NCBI GenBank assembly: GCA_014380365.1
Contig: JACMJZ010000029.1
Location: 1-64,000, forward strand
From: Pyrinomonadaceae bacterium
Lineage (GTDB): Bacteria > Acidobacteriota > Blastocatellia > Pyrinomonadales > Pyrinomonadaceae
Direction of reading: 5' to 3'
DNA: 64,000 bases
The notes below the pieces were generated by a model. It worked only from the letters and a program-made list of their open reading frames with translations. It did no database searches and was not told where the DNA came from. Made by a program: the position numbers and the translations under genes. Shown piece after piece: positions 7,884-16,309 of this stretch; within the stretch, counting starts at the first letter, position 1, and each line of letters opens with the position of its first letter.

Positions 7884-10640
7884 TCACTTACACTTGCTAT
7901 AACCGCAATCCCTGCACATGTCGCAGCCGCTGGCGTGTTCGAGTTGGCCGTGGCACTCGGGGCAGATGCCGATCATGTTGGACATGATGGCGCCCGTGAC
8001 GCCGGTCAGGCCGGGTGTTGATGTCCCCTTCGAGCCGACTCCAGTGGGGGCTGTTCCCAGAGCGCCCGCAAGGCCAGTCGCGCCAAGGCCGCCGGCAATA
8101 CCAGCGGTGCCGGTTGAATCGCTGAGCGGAATCTGCGGAGCGCCGAGGTGCTGTTTCGCAACTGCGCGGGCGGAGTCGGGAAGGTTCTGCACGCGGCGGT
8201 TGGTGATCATGATGCACTCGGCCACCGCTTGTTCCGGCGAAGTCAACAGACGCTCGTTGAACCAGACAGCGTGTGTGCCCGTCACTTTGTTCAAGCTGTA
8301 GGCGACTTCCGCCGCGTCGAAACCGCCGCGCAGCATCTTCGAAGCGAGCAGTCCCACGCCGCCGCTGATAGGGCCGGTGGCAAACACTTCCTGAATCATG
8401 CGGCCATCGTGGTTGACTGTGACGTAAAGGTTTTGGCCGTCAAACGGAATTTGCCAGGTAGCGCCGCGCAACTCACGCGGCCGCTCGATGCGCAGCGCAG
8501 TTAACTTGGCTTCGGCGTCTGCCTGTTCCCTGATTGCCGCGCCAGCCTCAGCGCGCGCCAGACCTTCACTCTCAGGGTCGGCAGTAACAACAGGAACGAT
8601 ATGCGCGGCATCGGCATGGCTCGCCGGCGGATCGTCAACTATTTCAATGCCCGCGTCGGCGACGACATCGGTCTTCGCGTCTGCCACAGGAGCTTTCATC
8701 GAGGTCAGCACCTGATTGTCGCGCGAGCCGTCGCGGTAGTAGCTGACGGCCTTGCAACCAAGCTGGCGCCCAAGCCGGTAAAGACTGTCAACTGACTCAA
8801 TCGTGTCATCGACCGCGCCGTTGCAGGTCTTCGACACGCTGTTGTCTACATGACGCTGGGCGGCGGCGAGCACGTGCACATGCTGGTCGGCGCTGATGTT
8901 CATGGCCGAAATGAAATACTGCGGCAACTCATTCTCATGTTCGCAAACGTATTCCGACGCAGAATTAATTGAATCCTGCTCCGTCTGGTCCACGTCCAAA
9001 CCCAGAGCCTGGGCGGCGAGGGGATGAACGTAGGTCCGTGTGCCGAGCGTGTCCTTGCGCACGTAGGCCCAGGAGAAGTTTGGCTCGATGCCCGACGAAG
9101 TTTCCGCGACGAGCGAAATCGTTCCCGTAGGCGCGATGGTCGTCACTTCATAATTGCGCGGGGTTAGCGGCACATCGCGCGAGATGCCAATCGTGTTGTA
9201 GAGAAACTCTTCGTAAGCCTCGCGATTCGGCTCAAACTCGGGGAACGTGCCCTTCTCGGCGCCAATCTTGATGCTGGCGTTCCAGGCCTCGCGGCGAATG
9301 AAGCCCATCATCTCTTCCATCAAATCGATTGAAGCAGGCGAGCCGTAAGTCACCTTCAGATTCAGGCAGAGATCGGCAAAGCCCATGATGCCCAGGCCCA
9401 CGGGGCGCGTGCGGGTGACGACATCGTTGATTTCCGGCAGCGGCCAGGCGCAGGTGTCGATCACGTTGTCGAGGAAACGCGTGCAGAGATGGGTGACTTC
9501 ACGCAGCCGGTCCCAGTCGACGCGGTTCTCAGCGTCGTAGAACTTGTTCAAGTCGATCGAGCCGAGGTTGCAGGAGTTTGAGAAGTGGAGAAACTGCTCG
9601 CCGCAGGGGTTACACGAATAGATCGGCCCCATCGACTTCATCATGTGATTGTGACGATTCACTTCATCGATGAACGCGATTCCCGGCTCCGCATACTTGT
9701 GTGCGCTGGCAATGATCCGGTTCCAGATGTCGGGGGCGTAAACCATGCCCGGACGCGGCGGTTCCTCGATCGAAGTGTTCGAAAGATCAGCGGTCAGGAA
9801 TGACTGGCGATCGCAGAAAGTAACTGTAGAACCATCTGGGCGTCGGTAAACTACATACTCGTCATCGCGTACTGGATCGTAGATAGGATCGGTCCACGAC
9901 TCGCCGTTGAAATCGAGTTGAAACCATTCGTTGTTATCGACAGCCTTGAGAAATTTGTCGGTCACGTTAACCGAGATATTGAAGTTAGTCAGTGAATGCT
10001 GATCGTTTTTCGCGTGAATGAAACGCAGCACGTCGGGATGGGTCACGCGCATCATGCCCATGTTAGCGCCGCGACGAACGCCGCCCTGCTTCACCACGTC
10101 AGTCACCTGATTGACGATGTTCATGAACGATACGGGGCCCGACGCCACGCCGCGCGTGGAACCAACTAAGGCGCCGTGGGGTCGCAGGAACTCATAGGTC
10201 ATTCCGGTACCGCCGCCAGTCTGATGAATCGTCGCGGCAGCTTTGGCGTGATCCATGATTCCAGTAATCGAATCGGGCACATCGAGTACAAAGCAGGCGG
10301 CGAGCTGGCCGTTGGCTTTGCCGGCGTTAACCAGGCAGGGCGTGTTTGGCACAAACTCACGCGCCAGCATCACCTCGCTCATTGCATCAAAAAACTGATC
10401 GCGCTTCTGCGAATCCTTCTCCGCAGCCGAAACATGTCCCACCACGCGACGAACGATATCCGGCCACTCCTCGAGCGCTCGCCCCTTCGCGTCCTTGAGC
10501 GAGTAGCGCTTGCTTACGACACGTTGAGCGTTGAGTCCCATTGGCTGCGTCTTGCGACGCACAGCTGGATTGGCCGGCTCGGTTGTGTGGGAAGAAACGT
10601 TTGCTGCTGCGGGGGTTGTTTTGCCAATGGCTGCGCTCAT
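7884..10640 (-). CDS. nrdJ: Adenosylcobalamin-dependent (class II) ribonucleoside-diphosphate reductase
   Basis: Makes deoxyribonucleotides from ribonucleotides using a B12-generated thiyl radical, so no oxygen-dependent subunit is needed. The 918-residue protein shows the redox Cys in AACFVLD (Cys116), a Gly-rich HQTGGGTGM segment (139-147), the catalytic SCNPCGE (Asn344, Cys346, Glu348), and [21 protein letters not shown] Gly/Ala/Thr-rich linker leads to a C-terminal zinc-ribbon-like segment with CPECHG and [12 protein letters not shown]; such Cys pairs re-reduce the active site. It is a single-gene transcript with a strong promoter and a structured leader of about 210 nt. No class I nrdAB genes lie in the window. 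Confidence 0.97.
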   Translation of the reverse strand: MSAAIGKTTPAAANVSSHTTEPANPAVRRKTQPMGLNAQRVVSKRYSLKDAKGRALEEWPDIVRRVVGHVSAAEKDSQKRDQFFDAMSEVMLAREFVPNTPCLVNAGKANGQLAACFVLDVPDSITGIMDHAKAAATIHQTGGGTGMTYEFLRPHGALVGSTRGVASGPVSFMNIVNQVTDVVKQGGVRRGANMGMMRVTHPDVLRFIHAKNDQHSLTNFNISVNVTDKFLKAVDNNEWFQLDFNGESWTDPIYDPVRDDEYVVYRRPDGSTVTFCDRQSFLTADLSNTSIEEPPRPGMVYAPDIWNRIIASAHKYAEPGIAFIDEVNRHNHMMKSMGPIYSCNPCGEQFLHFSNSCNLGSIDLNKFYDAENRVDWDRLREVTHLCTRFLDNVIDTCAWPLPEINDVVTRTRPVGLGIMGFADLCLNLKVTYGSPASIDLMEEMMGFIRREAWNASIKIGAEKGTFPEFEPNREAYEEFLYNTIGISRDVPLTPRNYEVTTIAPTGTISLVAETSSGIEPNFSWAYVRKDTLGTRTYVHPLAAQALGLDVDQTEQDSINSASEYVCEHENELPQYFISAMNISADQHVHVLAAAQRHVDNSVSKTCNGAVDDTIESVDSLYRLGRQLGCKAVSYYRDGSRDNQVLTSMKAPVADAKTDVVADAGIEIVDDPPASHADAAHIVPVVTADPESEGLARAEAGAAIREQADAEAKLTALRIERPRELRGATWQIPFDGQNLYVTVNHDGRMIQEVFATGPISGGVGLLASKMLRGGFDAAEVAYSLNKVTGTHAVWFNERLLTSPEQAVAECIMITNRRVQNLPDSARAVAKQHLGAPQIPLSDSTGTAGIAGGLGATGLAGALGTAPTGVGSKGTSTPGLTGVTGAIMSNMIGICPECHGQLEHASGCDMCRDCGYSKCK

Positions 10641-10701
10641 CTTATTTGCCTTTCTCGCGTCCGGCCAGGGGACCCGGCGCGAGTCAAAGTCGGGAGTTTT
10701 G

Positions 10702-10742
10702 GAGACGGTTCTACAACTACATTATAGTAGGCGCGCCGTCTC
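10702..10742 (-). promoter_or_regulatory. Hairpin in the nrdJ 5' leader near the start codon
   Basis: GAGACGG (10702-10708) pairs with CCGTCTC (10736-10742), and an inner CTAC/GTAG dyad surrounds ATTATA at 10715-10728. The inner dyad is loosely like the NrdR operator (ACACTATATATAGTGT-type), but the match is too weak to call. It lies about 60 nt before the nrdJ start, downstream of the terminator-like stem. Confidence 0.4.
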
Positions 10743-10784
10743 TTTTCATGTGTAGCGGAAACTTCGGTTGGCTTTTTCGAAGTG

Positions 10785-10857
10785 AAAAAACCCTTGTGAA
10801 GAGCAACACAGGGGGCCTGCCGCTGCTCCAACTTACCCGTCTCGTCTCAAGCGGAGC
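10785..10857 (-). promoter_or_regulatory. Attenuator-like leader of nrdJ (terminator / antiterminator / anti-antiterminator)
   Basis: Read in the nrdJ direction, three mutually exclusive stems are visible. (1) A terminator, CCCTGTG (10813-10807) with CACAAGGG (10798-10791), is followed by six U residues (10790-10785). (2) An antiterminator pairs GAGCAGCGGCAGG (10828-10816) with CCTGTGTTGCTC (10812-10801), 12 pairs with one bulge, consuming the terminator's left arm. (3) GCTCC at the 5' end (10857-10853) can pair with GGAGC (10829-10825), which would free the terminator. This is the layout of a transcription attenuator. I recall that a cis-regulatory 'nrdJ' RNA motif has been reported, but I cannot tell whether this is it. 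No B12-box of a cobalamin riboswitch was seen. Confidence 0.65.
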
Positions 10858-10859
10858 GC

Positions 10860-10888
10860 AATATACTCCCTTGGCAAGCCAATGTCAA
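10860..10888 (-). promoter_or_regulatory. Sigma-70 promoter of nrdJ
   Basis: On the minus strand TTGACA (10888-10883) is separated by exactly 17 bp from TATATT (10865-10860). Transcription should start near 10857-10853, just at the 5' arm of the leader structure. One of the best promoter matches in the window. Confidence 0.75.
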
Positions 10889-11099
10889 TATCTTGTGGTC
10901 ATCTTTTTTTTCAACGCCTTATAGTGTGTTAATTGAGACTCTACGTTAAGTCGTAAACTACTGATATGCGGTCGCTTCGAGGGGTGTATCACACACCACA
11001 GTGACGCCACCCCAAGAAGATAGTCAGAGCAAGAGGGGCGTTAGCGAAGGAAAATATTCGGAATTTCCATATTGCCAGCGGGGGCGCTGAAGGCGCTTT

Positions 11100-11213
11100 C
11101 AGAGCGAAACCGCAAAGAGCGCAAAGATGGACGCTAAGAGACGCAAAGGAAGCTTCGCTTGGCGGACCTTTGCGGGGTCACCTTTGCGACCTTTGCGGTT
11201 GGGATTCAGACTA
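11100..11213. repeat. CTTTGCGG-type inverted repeat, copy 1
   Basis: A long imperfect hairpin built from AACCGCAAAGAGCGCAAAG on the left and CTTTGCGACCTTTGCGGTT on the right. Further copies are at 16174-16270, 18715-18855, 38126-38220, 40567-40613 (one arm only), 54804-54919 and 58817-58962. In 10925-11100 nothing else could be identified. Confidence 0.75.
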
Positions 11214-11223
11214 ATTGAAGGGG

Positions 11224-12069
11224 CTATTTCGAGCTGTTGGAGAGAAGGAGTTCGAATTTGCCTACGTCGCGGTTGTGGCTATCGAGGGCAGCGAAGGTAT
11301 CGGAAGTTTCTTCCAGCATTTGTTTGGTCATCGCGATTGAGTCGCTTAGTTGCTCAAAATCGAGGGAAGAAACTCGCTCTGGAGTTGGCAGAGTTACCAC
11401 CTGATCGTTAACCAGGCCGAAGAAGTTTTCAATCGATTGCAATTGTCCCTCGACCAGCTTCACCGAACGCTCGATATCCTGAAACGCGGCCACTCTCCTC
11501 CGGAGTATCTCTACATTCGACTGCTGTATGCGTCTTTCGCGATCGTCCTTTGAAAACTCGACGGAGCGCTCAGCCTGCACGAGTTGATTCTGCACAGCCT
11601 GACGATTTATTGATCGAAGATGATGTTTGCGCCGTCGGTAGACGTCGAGGAGATCGACGAAATCTTCCCAGCGCTGATCCAGGCTCTGAATGTTTGCGGG
11701 GATTTGTTTGGTGTTCGTAAACTTCTTGTAGTTTGAATAGATTTGATTCTTCATCCAGCGCAGGTACTCAACCGCCTCGCGTTCGCGCGGGTCAAACGAC
11801 TTTATCGCGGATTCGCGCTGCTGATCACGCAGCTTTAGCAGGCGCTGCTTCTCGCGGCGGTCAACAAGTCGACGATAGATTGAGCTGGCTGGCACGGTGA
11901 CTAGGTAAACTGTTTCGGCGGCGAGTCCCGCGGCGAGTGGGATTACGTCCTGCGCGGAAGCGAGCGTATAAGCTCCCACCACGCCAAAGGTCAGCAATCC
12001 CAAAAAGTTTAAGGGTTCGTTGAACGCCTCTTTTAAATACTTAAAATCAATCTTAGGGAACTCGGGCAT
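11224..12069 (-). CDS. Membrane-anchored coiled-coil protein next to PspA
   Basis: No named family recognised. The 281-residue protein has one or two hydrophobic segments near the N-terminus (about residues 21-38 and 43-62, NFLGLLTFGVVGAYTLASA and AAGLAAETVYLVTVPASSI). A long charged, heptad-rich region follows (RRLVDRREKQRLLKLRDQQR onward), predicted to be a cytoplasmic coiled coil. It lies 58 bp downstream of a PspA-family gene on the same strand and is probably cotranscribed. A role in envelope stress with PspA is an inference from the context only. Confidence 0.75.
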   Translation of the reverse strand: MPEFPKIDFKYLKEAFNEPLNFLGLLTFGVVGAYTLASAQDVIPLAAGLAAETVYLVTVPASSIYRRLVDRREKQRLLKLRDQQRESAIKSFDPREREAVEYLRWMKNQIYSNYKKFTNTKQIPANIQSLDQRWEDFVDLLDVYRRRKHHLRSINRQAVQNQLVQAERSVEFSKDDRERRIQQSNVEILRRRVAAFQDIERSVKLVEGQLQSIENFFGLVNDQVVTLPTPERVSSLDFEQLSDSIAMTKQMLEETSDTFAALDSHNRDVGKFELLLSNSSK

Positions 12070-12127
12070 AACACAGAAAGAACTAAGAACCTTGGGCTTT
12101 CAGACATGGGCACATGGGGCCGAAATC

Positions 12128-12901
12128 TTAATTTGACCGATTAACGTGATTGATAACTTCCCCGCTCTCTTCGTTCACGCTGGTCTCGCCTCTCGCCGGC
12201 AGAGCCTGGGGACTACTGCCCGTGGAGGCCGGTAAAAGACCCATGTCCTGTTTATACGCAAGCAGCTTGTCCTGTAGTTGCATGTCCAGCGCTTCGCGTT
12301 CGATGTCCTGCATCTGGTTGTCTACCGATGCCGAACCAAGCTGCAACTTCGCTTCGGCCGCTGCGGCACGACGATCAATCTTGTCGCGCATCTCATCAAA
12401 GGTCGACGCATCGTCGCCAATTTGGAACGACTCCATCGTCTGCGCCAACTGCTCCTGCAGCCTGGCCTGCTTCGACTGATTTATCAACTGCATAGCCTCA
12501 GCCGTACGCCGCTGCATCTGCAGTACATAATTGTCGCGCGCTTTAAGTGCCTGCTTCGAGGCCAACGTCGCGTGTTCGAGCTGCTGGGAAGTTTTTTGCA
12601 GGTCTATCTGAGCCTGCTGAAGCTGGCCAATGTACGCCGTGGCAATATCATCGCGGCTTAACTTTACCGAGGCCCGGATCTTGGAATCCAGATCGACTAC
12701 CTGATTTTCCAGGCGCTCTTTACTCTTTGCCAGCAACTTCTCGGTGGCCATTACCTGCGCTACAGAGTTATTTAACTCGGGCACGCGGTCGCGCATGTCC
12801 CGGATGGTTTGCTGCAAAATGAGTTCGGGGTTCTCCGTTGACTCGACTATTCCGCCAAAGAGCGCGCGCAACGAACGGCTGATTCTGCTCATTAGTCCCA
12901 T
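12128..12901 (-). CDS. pspA: PspA/IM30 (Vipp1) family membrane-stress protein
   Basis: Peripheral membrane protein of the ESCRT-III-like PspA family, which coats and protects damaged inner membrane. The 257-residue product begins MGLMSRISRSLRALFGGIVE, the amphipathic helix that binds lipid. The family segment NPELILQQTIRDMRDRVPEL follows, then long coiled-coil helices (VAQVMATEKLLAKSKERLEN, DMQLQDKLLAYKQDMGLLP). A Ser/Glu-rich tail is unstructured. First gene of a probable two-gene operon with the coiled-coil membrane protein. Confidence 0.93.
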   Translation of the reverse strand: MGLMSRISRSLRALFGGIVESTENPELILQQTIRDMRDRVPELNNSVAQVMATEKLLAKSKERLENQVVDLDSKIRASVKLSRDDIATAYIGQLQQAQIDLQKTSQQLEHATLASKQALKARDNYVLQMQRRTAEAMQLINQSKQARLQEQLAQTMESFQIGDDASTFDEMRDKIDRRAAAAEAKLQLGSASVDNQMQDIEREALDMQLQDKLLAYKQDMGLLPASTGSSPQALPARGETSVNEESGEVINHVNRSN

Positions 12902-13144
12902 TTTAGGCTCAGTCCTCCAGCAATCGGATGTTAGACCTTACTTAGCGATATTCAGCGGTCTTATAAAACCAGCGGGCAAATCACCCTCAGCGCGTCTTCT
13001 TACTTCTGCTCTGGCGCATGTGTTTGTACGTTGAATTACTTCCGAGGGTTCAAAATACGAGTGCCAAGGTGGCTGGAAGTATAACAGTAGCCGGCGCTCC
13101 CTTCCAGAAGCGGAGCAGAGCGTGGTCGTGCAGATTGAAGCCGG

Positions 13145-13217
13145 TAGTTCAGAGTTCAGCCTTCAGGCTGGGGACTTGGCACAACTCCAACGCAAGCTAA
13201 AGCTTGAACTCTAAACT
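13145..13217. repeat. GAGTTCA...TGAACTC inverted repeat at the end of purD
   Basis: TAGTTCAGAGTTCAGCCT on the left faces AGCTTGAACTCTAAACTA on the right, so the element runs up to and over the purD stop codon at 13211. A second copy is at 58757-58815. The rest of 12902-13144 (pspA upstream region) shows nothing specific. Confidence 0.6.
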
Positions 13218-14536
13218 ACTTTCTCCTTGCTCTCCTTGAATTGTCCGATGTCGCGCCGGTATTGCATCCCGTCCCAGGCAATCTCCTTCACCGTTCGATA
13301 ACAATCGTCGAGAGCGTTCTTAAGCGTTTCGCCGGTAGCTGTAACTCCCAACACTCGTCCTCCCGCTGTCAAGAATCCGCCGCCGTCAGAAATGGAGGTC
13401 CCGGCGTGAAAAACATGTAACCGCGGTTCATTGTCGTTTGCGGCTATGTCCTCCAAACCCTCGATGGAAACGCCAGTACTGTAGTCGCCGGGATAACCTC
13501 CGCTCGCCAACACCACACAAGCTGAAGAGTGCCGACTCCATTCAACAGAAATGCTTCGAAGCGTACCATCCACGATGGTTTGGAAAATTCCGAAGAGGTC
13601 CGACTCCAGTCTCACCAAAATTGCCTGGGTTTCCGGATCACCAAACCGTACGTTGTACTCAAGCACCTTGGGACCTGCCGCCGTTAACATGAGGCCAACA
13701 AACAGCACTCCGCGAAATGGAAATCCCTCCAGCCGCGCTCCTTCTAGAGTGGGTTCGATAACTTCCCTCACAATGCGATCAAGCGTTTCCTTATCGAGAA
13801 CGGACGCATCGGTGACGGCCCCCATTCCACCGGTATTGGGTCCGGTATCATCTTCACCTACACGCTTATGGTCACGCGCGGGCGGCATGAGCGCGTAATG
13901 GCGCCCGTCCGCAAACAACAAGACAGAAACCTCGCGACCCTCCAGCGCTTCTTCGATCAGTATTTGTTTTGCAGCGTCTCCGGGAACCAAAGCGCCACTG
14001 CTGAGGTCCTCCACCGCGCGTTCAGCTTCCCCGCGCGAGCCAGCTACGACTACGCCTTTGCCGGCCGCCAGCCCGTCTGCCTTGACCACTACAGGCGACT
14101 CAGGCGAGCCAGGCGAGCCAAATCTGCCACCGCGCAGCACAGACAAAGCTTCCGCTGCTGAATGTGCCACGGAGTAATCAGCCGTCGGTATGCCATGTCG
14201 CCGCATAAAATCCTTGGCAAACGCTTTGCTCGACTCCAAACGTGAAGCAGCACGGTTGGGACCGACAATTTTTAACCCGGCGCGGTCGAAGTCATCGACT
14301 AGCCCATCAGCGAGGGGGCCTTCGGGGCCCACGATCGTCAGCTCGATGTCTCGCGTGCGCGCGAATTCGATTAACGAGGCGTGGTCCCCGATCGAAATAG
14401 GGACGCATTCGGCGAGCTGAGAAATTCCTCCGTTACCCGGCGCGCAGTAAAGCTCAAGCGGAACCCTCGAAGTGCGCTTCAACGCCCAGAGGATTGCATG
14501 CTCTCGACCTCCCGAACCGATTACTAACGCACGCAT
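13211..14536 (-). CDS. purD: Phosphoribosylamine-glycine ligase
   Basis: Second step of purine biosynthesis: joins glycine to phosphoribosylamine with ATP. The 441-residue protein has the GAR-synthetase N-terminus MRALVIGSGGREHAILW, the ATP-grasp motifs VVVKADGLAAGKGVVVAG and PARDHKRVGEDDTGPNTGGMGA, and VLEYNVRFGDPETQAIL near the C-terminus. The ATG at 14536 is preferred over an upstream in-frame ATG at 14572, since the conserved N-terminus starts there. It is not next to other pur genes, and its stop codon lies inside an inverted repeat. Confidence 0.96.
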   Translation of the reverse strand: MRALVIGSGGREHAILWALKRTSRVPLELYCAPGNGGISQLAECVPISIGDHASLIEFARTRDIELTIVGPEGPLADGLVDDFDRAGLKIVGPNRAASRLESSKAFAKDFMRRHGIPTADYSVAHSAAEALSVLRGGRFGSPGSPESPVVVKADGLAAGKGVVVAGSRGEAERAVEDLSSGALVPGDAAKQILIEEALEGREVSVLLFADGRHYALMPPARDHKRVGEDDTGPNTGGMGAVTDASVLDKETLDRIVREVIEPTLEGARLEGFPFRGVLFVGLMLTAAGPKVLEYNVRFGDPETQAILVRLESDLFGIFQTIVDGTLRSISVEWSRHSSACVVLASGGYPGDYSTGVSIEGLEDIAANDNEPRLHVFHAGTSISDGGGFLTAGGRVLGVTATGETLKNALDDCYRTVKEIAWDGMQYRRDIGQFKESKEKVV

Positions 14537-14587
14537 GGCTTGTTTATGTCCTCCCGCTGTCAGTGACCCCATTCCCTACCTCGTCCA

Positions 14588-14634
14588 AGAATATGATGGT
14601 TTTTACCTTGACACAATTTCGCCATAGTTATACT
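14588..14634. promoter_or_regulatory. Overlapping divergent promoters of purD and the zinc-ribbon gene
   Basis: Minus strand: TTGTGT (14616-14611), 17-bp spacer, TATTCT (14593-14588), which would start purD mRNA near 14581 with a 45-nt leader. Plus strand: TTGACA (14608-14613) and TATACT (14629-14634), with a short 15-bp spacer, facing the zinc-ribbon gene. The two -35 boxes overlap. Confidence 0.5.
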
Positions 14635-14782
14635 TTTTGACGCGCAAACCTGAGCGAGGGTAGCCGACGCTCACCCTGATTACTCGCCAGGAAGAACCGC
14701 TCCTTAGAATAGGCTGAACCGCTCCTTAGTGGCCCCGCCAGGTAGCCGGATCAATCAATGACGATCCCAGGGAGAAGTCATC

Positions 14783-15160
14783 ATGTCAGAAAGGCAAGAA
14801 ATCTTTGAATCGGCAGCGGGCTCCGAAGTTGAGCATCCAGATCGCGCAATCCAATGTGTCGATTGTAATGAGAATTTCATCTGGACGTCGGGGGAGCAAA
14901 CATTTTTTCACGACAAGGGATTGAAGAATGAGCCGAAGCGCTGCAAGCCATGCAAGCAGGCAAAGAATGAGCGGCTGGCCGCGATCACCGCGGCGCAAAC
15001 CTCTGGCGTTCGTCAGCGTATTGAGGTTTCAGTCCAATGCGCCCAATGTGGACAACAAACCACCGTTCCTTTTTATCCCTCGCAGGGCCGCCCGGTCTAC
15101 TGCCGCTCATGTTTCCTCGCCGGGAAAACCCAGGGAGCCAATAACTCCGCCAACGCCTAA
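14783..15160 (+). CDS. Double zinc-ribbon protein
   Basis: A 125-residue protein with two treble-clef/zinc-ribbon units. The first reads CVDCNENFIWTSGEQTFF then KNEPKRCKPCKQAKNERL, which matches the 'probable zinc-ribbon' family found in many bacteria. The second is CAQCGQQTTVPFYPSQG then VYCRSCF. Eight cysteines in four CxxC pairs should bind two zinc ions. Function unknown; a nucleic-acid or protein-binding role is likely for such small ribbons. The ATG follows AGGGAGAAGTCATC, a reasonable ribosome-binding site. Confidence 0.85.
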   Translation: MSERQEIFESAAGSEVEHPDRAIQCVDCNENFIWTSGEQTFFHDKGLKNEPKRCKPCKQAKNERLAAITAAQTSGVRQRIEVSVQCAQCGQQTTVPFYPSQGRPVYCRSCFLAGKTQGANNSANA

Positions 15161-15344
15161 CGACAGGTGAGCACCTAGCCAGCTCTAACAAACTCCCATT
15201 ACGGAAAGTGAGGGACGTGTGAATAAACCCCTCTCCACGGTCACTCGTTCGTCTCCTATTGACAGGGTTTGGTATAAGAGCGTTCCATTGATTTTGGAAG
15301 CTACTGGAGATTTCTTAACCTGACCACGGGAGATTCAATAAATT

Positions 15345-16112
15345 ATGGAATGGCTGGCTGACCCGCAAATCTGGATTGCGTTCTTAACTCTATCGCTCTT
15401 GGAACTTGTTCTCGGAATTGACAACATCGTCTTCATCTCGATTCTGGCGGGCAAGTTGCCGCCCGAGCAACAGGCCAAAGCGCGTTATGTCGGATTAGCA
15501 TTGGCGCTCGGGATGCGCGTGATCTTGCTATTCTCTCTATCCTGGGTCATCGGTTTGACCGCTCCACTTTTTACGGTCATTGGGCAGGAAATATCGGGAC
15601 GCGACCTCGTCTTGCTCATCGGAGGATTGTTTCTTCTCGCGAAAAGCACTCACGAAATCCACGGATCACTCGAAGGCGAAGAAGGCCATCGTTCAGCGAA
15701 AGTTTATCCATCGTTGGCTGGCGTCCTTATTCAGATTGCACTTCTCGACATGGTTTTCTCCCTCGATTCAGTGATTACTGCGGTCGGGATGGTCGAGAAT
15801 CTATGGGTCATGATTGCGGCGGTGGTCGTTTCCATAGCTTTTATGATGACCTTTGCTGGAAGCATAGGCGCGTTCGTCCAAAAACATCCGACTATCAAGA
15901 TGCTGGCTCTGTCTTTCTTGATTCTGATCGGCGTAACGCTAATCGCCGAAGGTTTAGACCAGCACATCCCCAAAGGTTACATCTATTTCGCGATGGCGTT
16001 TTCAGTTCTCGTCGAAATTTTGAATCTGCGCCTACGCAAAGTGAAAGCTCAGCCGGTGCATTTGCATAACCCTTACGACGATGAAGACGAAGCCGCGGCG
16101 TTGCAGCGGTAA
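15345..16112 (+). CDS. terC: TerC-family integral membrane protein
   Basis: 255-residue protein of the TerC/Alx/MeeF family, whose studied members export manganese or supply it to secreted proteins. It starts MEWLADPQIWIAFLTLSLLELVLGIDNIVF, with the family-typical acidic residues inside TM1 (LELVLGIDN). The matching LLDMVFSLDSVITAVGM is in a middle helix, and about seven TM segments are visible. A short acidic tail ends it. It is convergent with the kimA operon and separated from it by a CTTTGCGG-type hairpin. I looked for a yybP-ykoY manganese riboswitch upstream and did not recognise one. Confidence 0.92.
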   Translation: MEWLADPQIWIAFLTLSLLELVLGIDNIVFISILAGKLPPEQQAKARYVGLALALGMRVILLFSLSWVIGLTAPLFTVIGQEISGRDLVLLIGGLFLLAKSTHEIHGSLEGEEGHRSAKVYPSLAGVLIQIALLDMVFSLDSVITAVGMVENLWVMIAAVVVSIAFMMTFAGSIGAFVQKHPTIKMLALSFLILIGVTLIAEGLDQHIPKGYIYFAMAFSVLVEILNLRLRKVKAQPVHLHNPYDDEDEAAALQR

Positions 16113-16173
16113 TAGTTGTTTGTCAATAAATTAAGGCGGAGAGGTACTGCGGTTTGCTCAATTGACCATGTCT

Positions 16174-16270
16174 TTCTTTGCGACTCTTTGCGCGTTCTTG
16201 GCGTCCCTTTGCGGTAAAACAAATAGCGAAACCGCAAAGCGCGCAAAGGGGACGCAAAGATCGCAAAGCT
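16174..16270. repeat. CTTTGCGG-type inverted repeat, copy 2
   Basis: Arms at about 16176-16215 and 16229-16269 can form a long hairpin (CCCTTTGCGGT against ACCGCAAAG at the inner end). It lies between the convergent terC and kimA genes, where a bidirectional terminator or mRNA-end structure would be expected. Confidence 0.75.
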
Positions 16271-16309
16271 CTCTTAACAATCCCGCTCAGTAACAATTTC
16301 GCGCAAGCT

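Noticed and set aside
10714-10728. NrdR box
   Set aside because: CTACATTATAGTAG has dyad symmetry but fits the NrdR consensus poorly and lies downstream of the promoter; kept only as a hairpin.
10641-10857. Cobalamin riboswitch upstream of nrdJ
   Set aside because: The leader is too short before the terminator stem and no B12-box (GCCACTG-like) or the known multi-stem core was found.
15161-15344. yybP-ykoY manganese riboswitch before terC
   Set aside because: I could not recognise the conserved internal loops or the usual opening; only a TTGACA without a well-spaced -10 box is visible.
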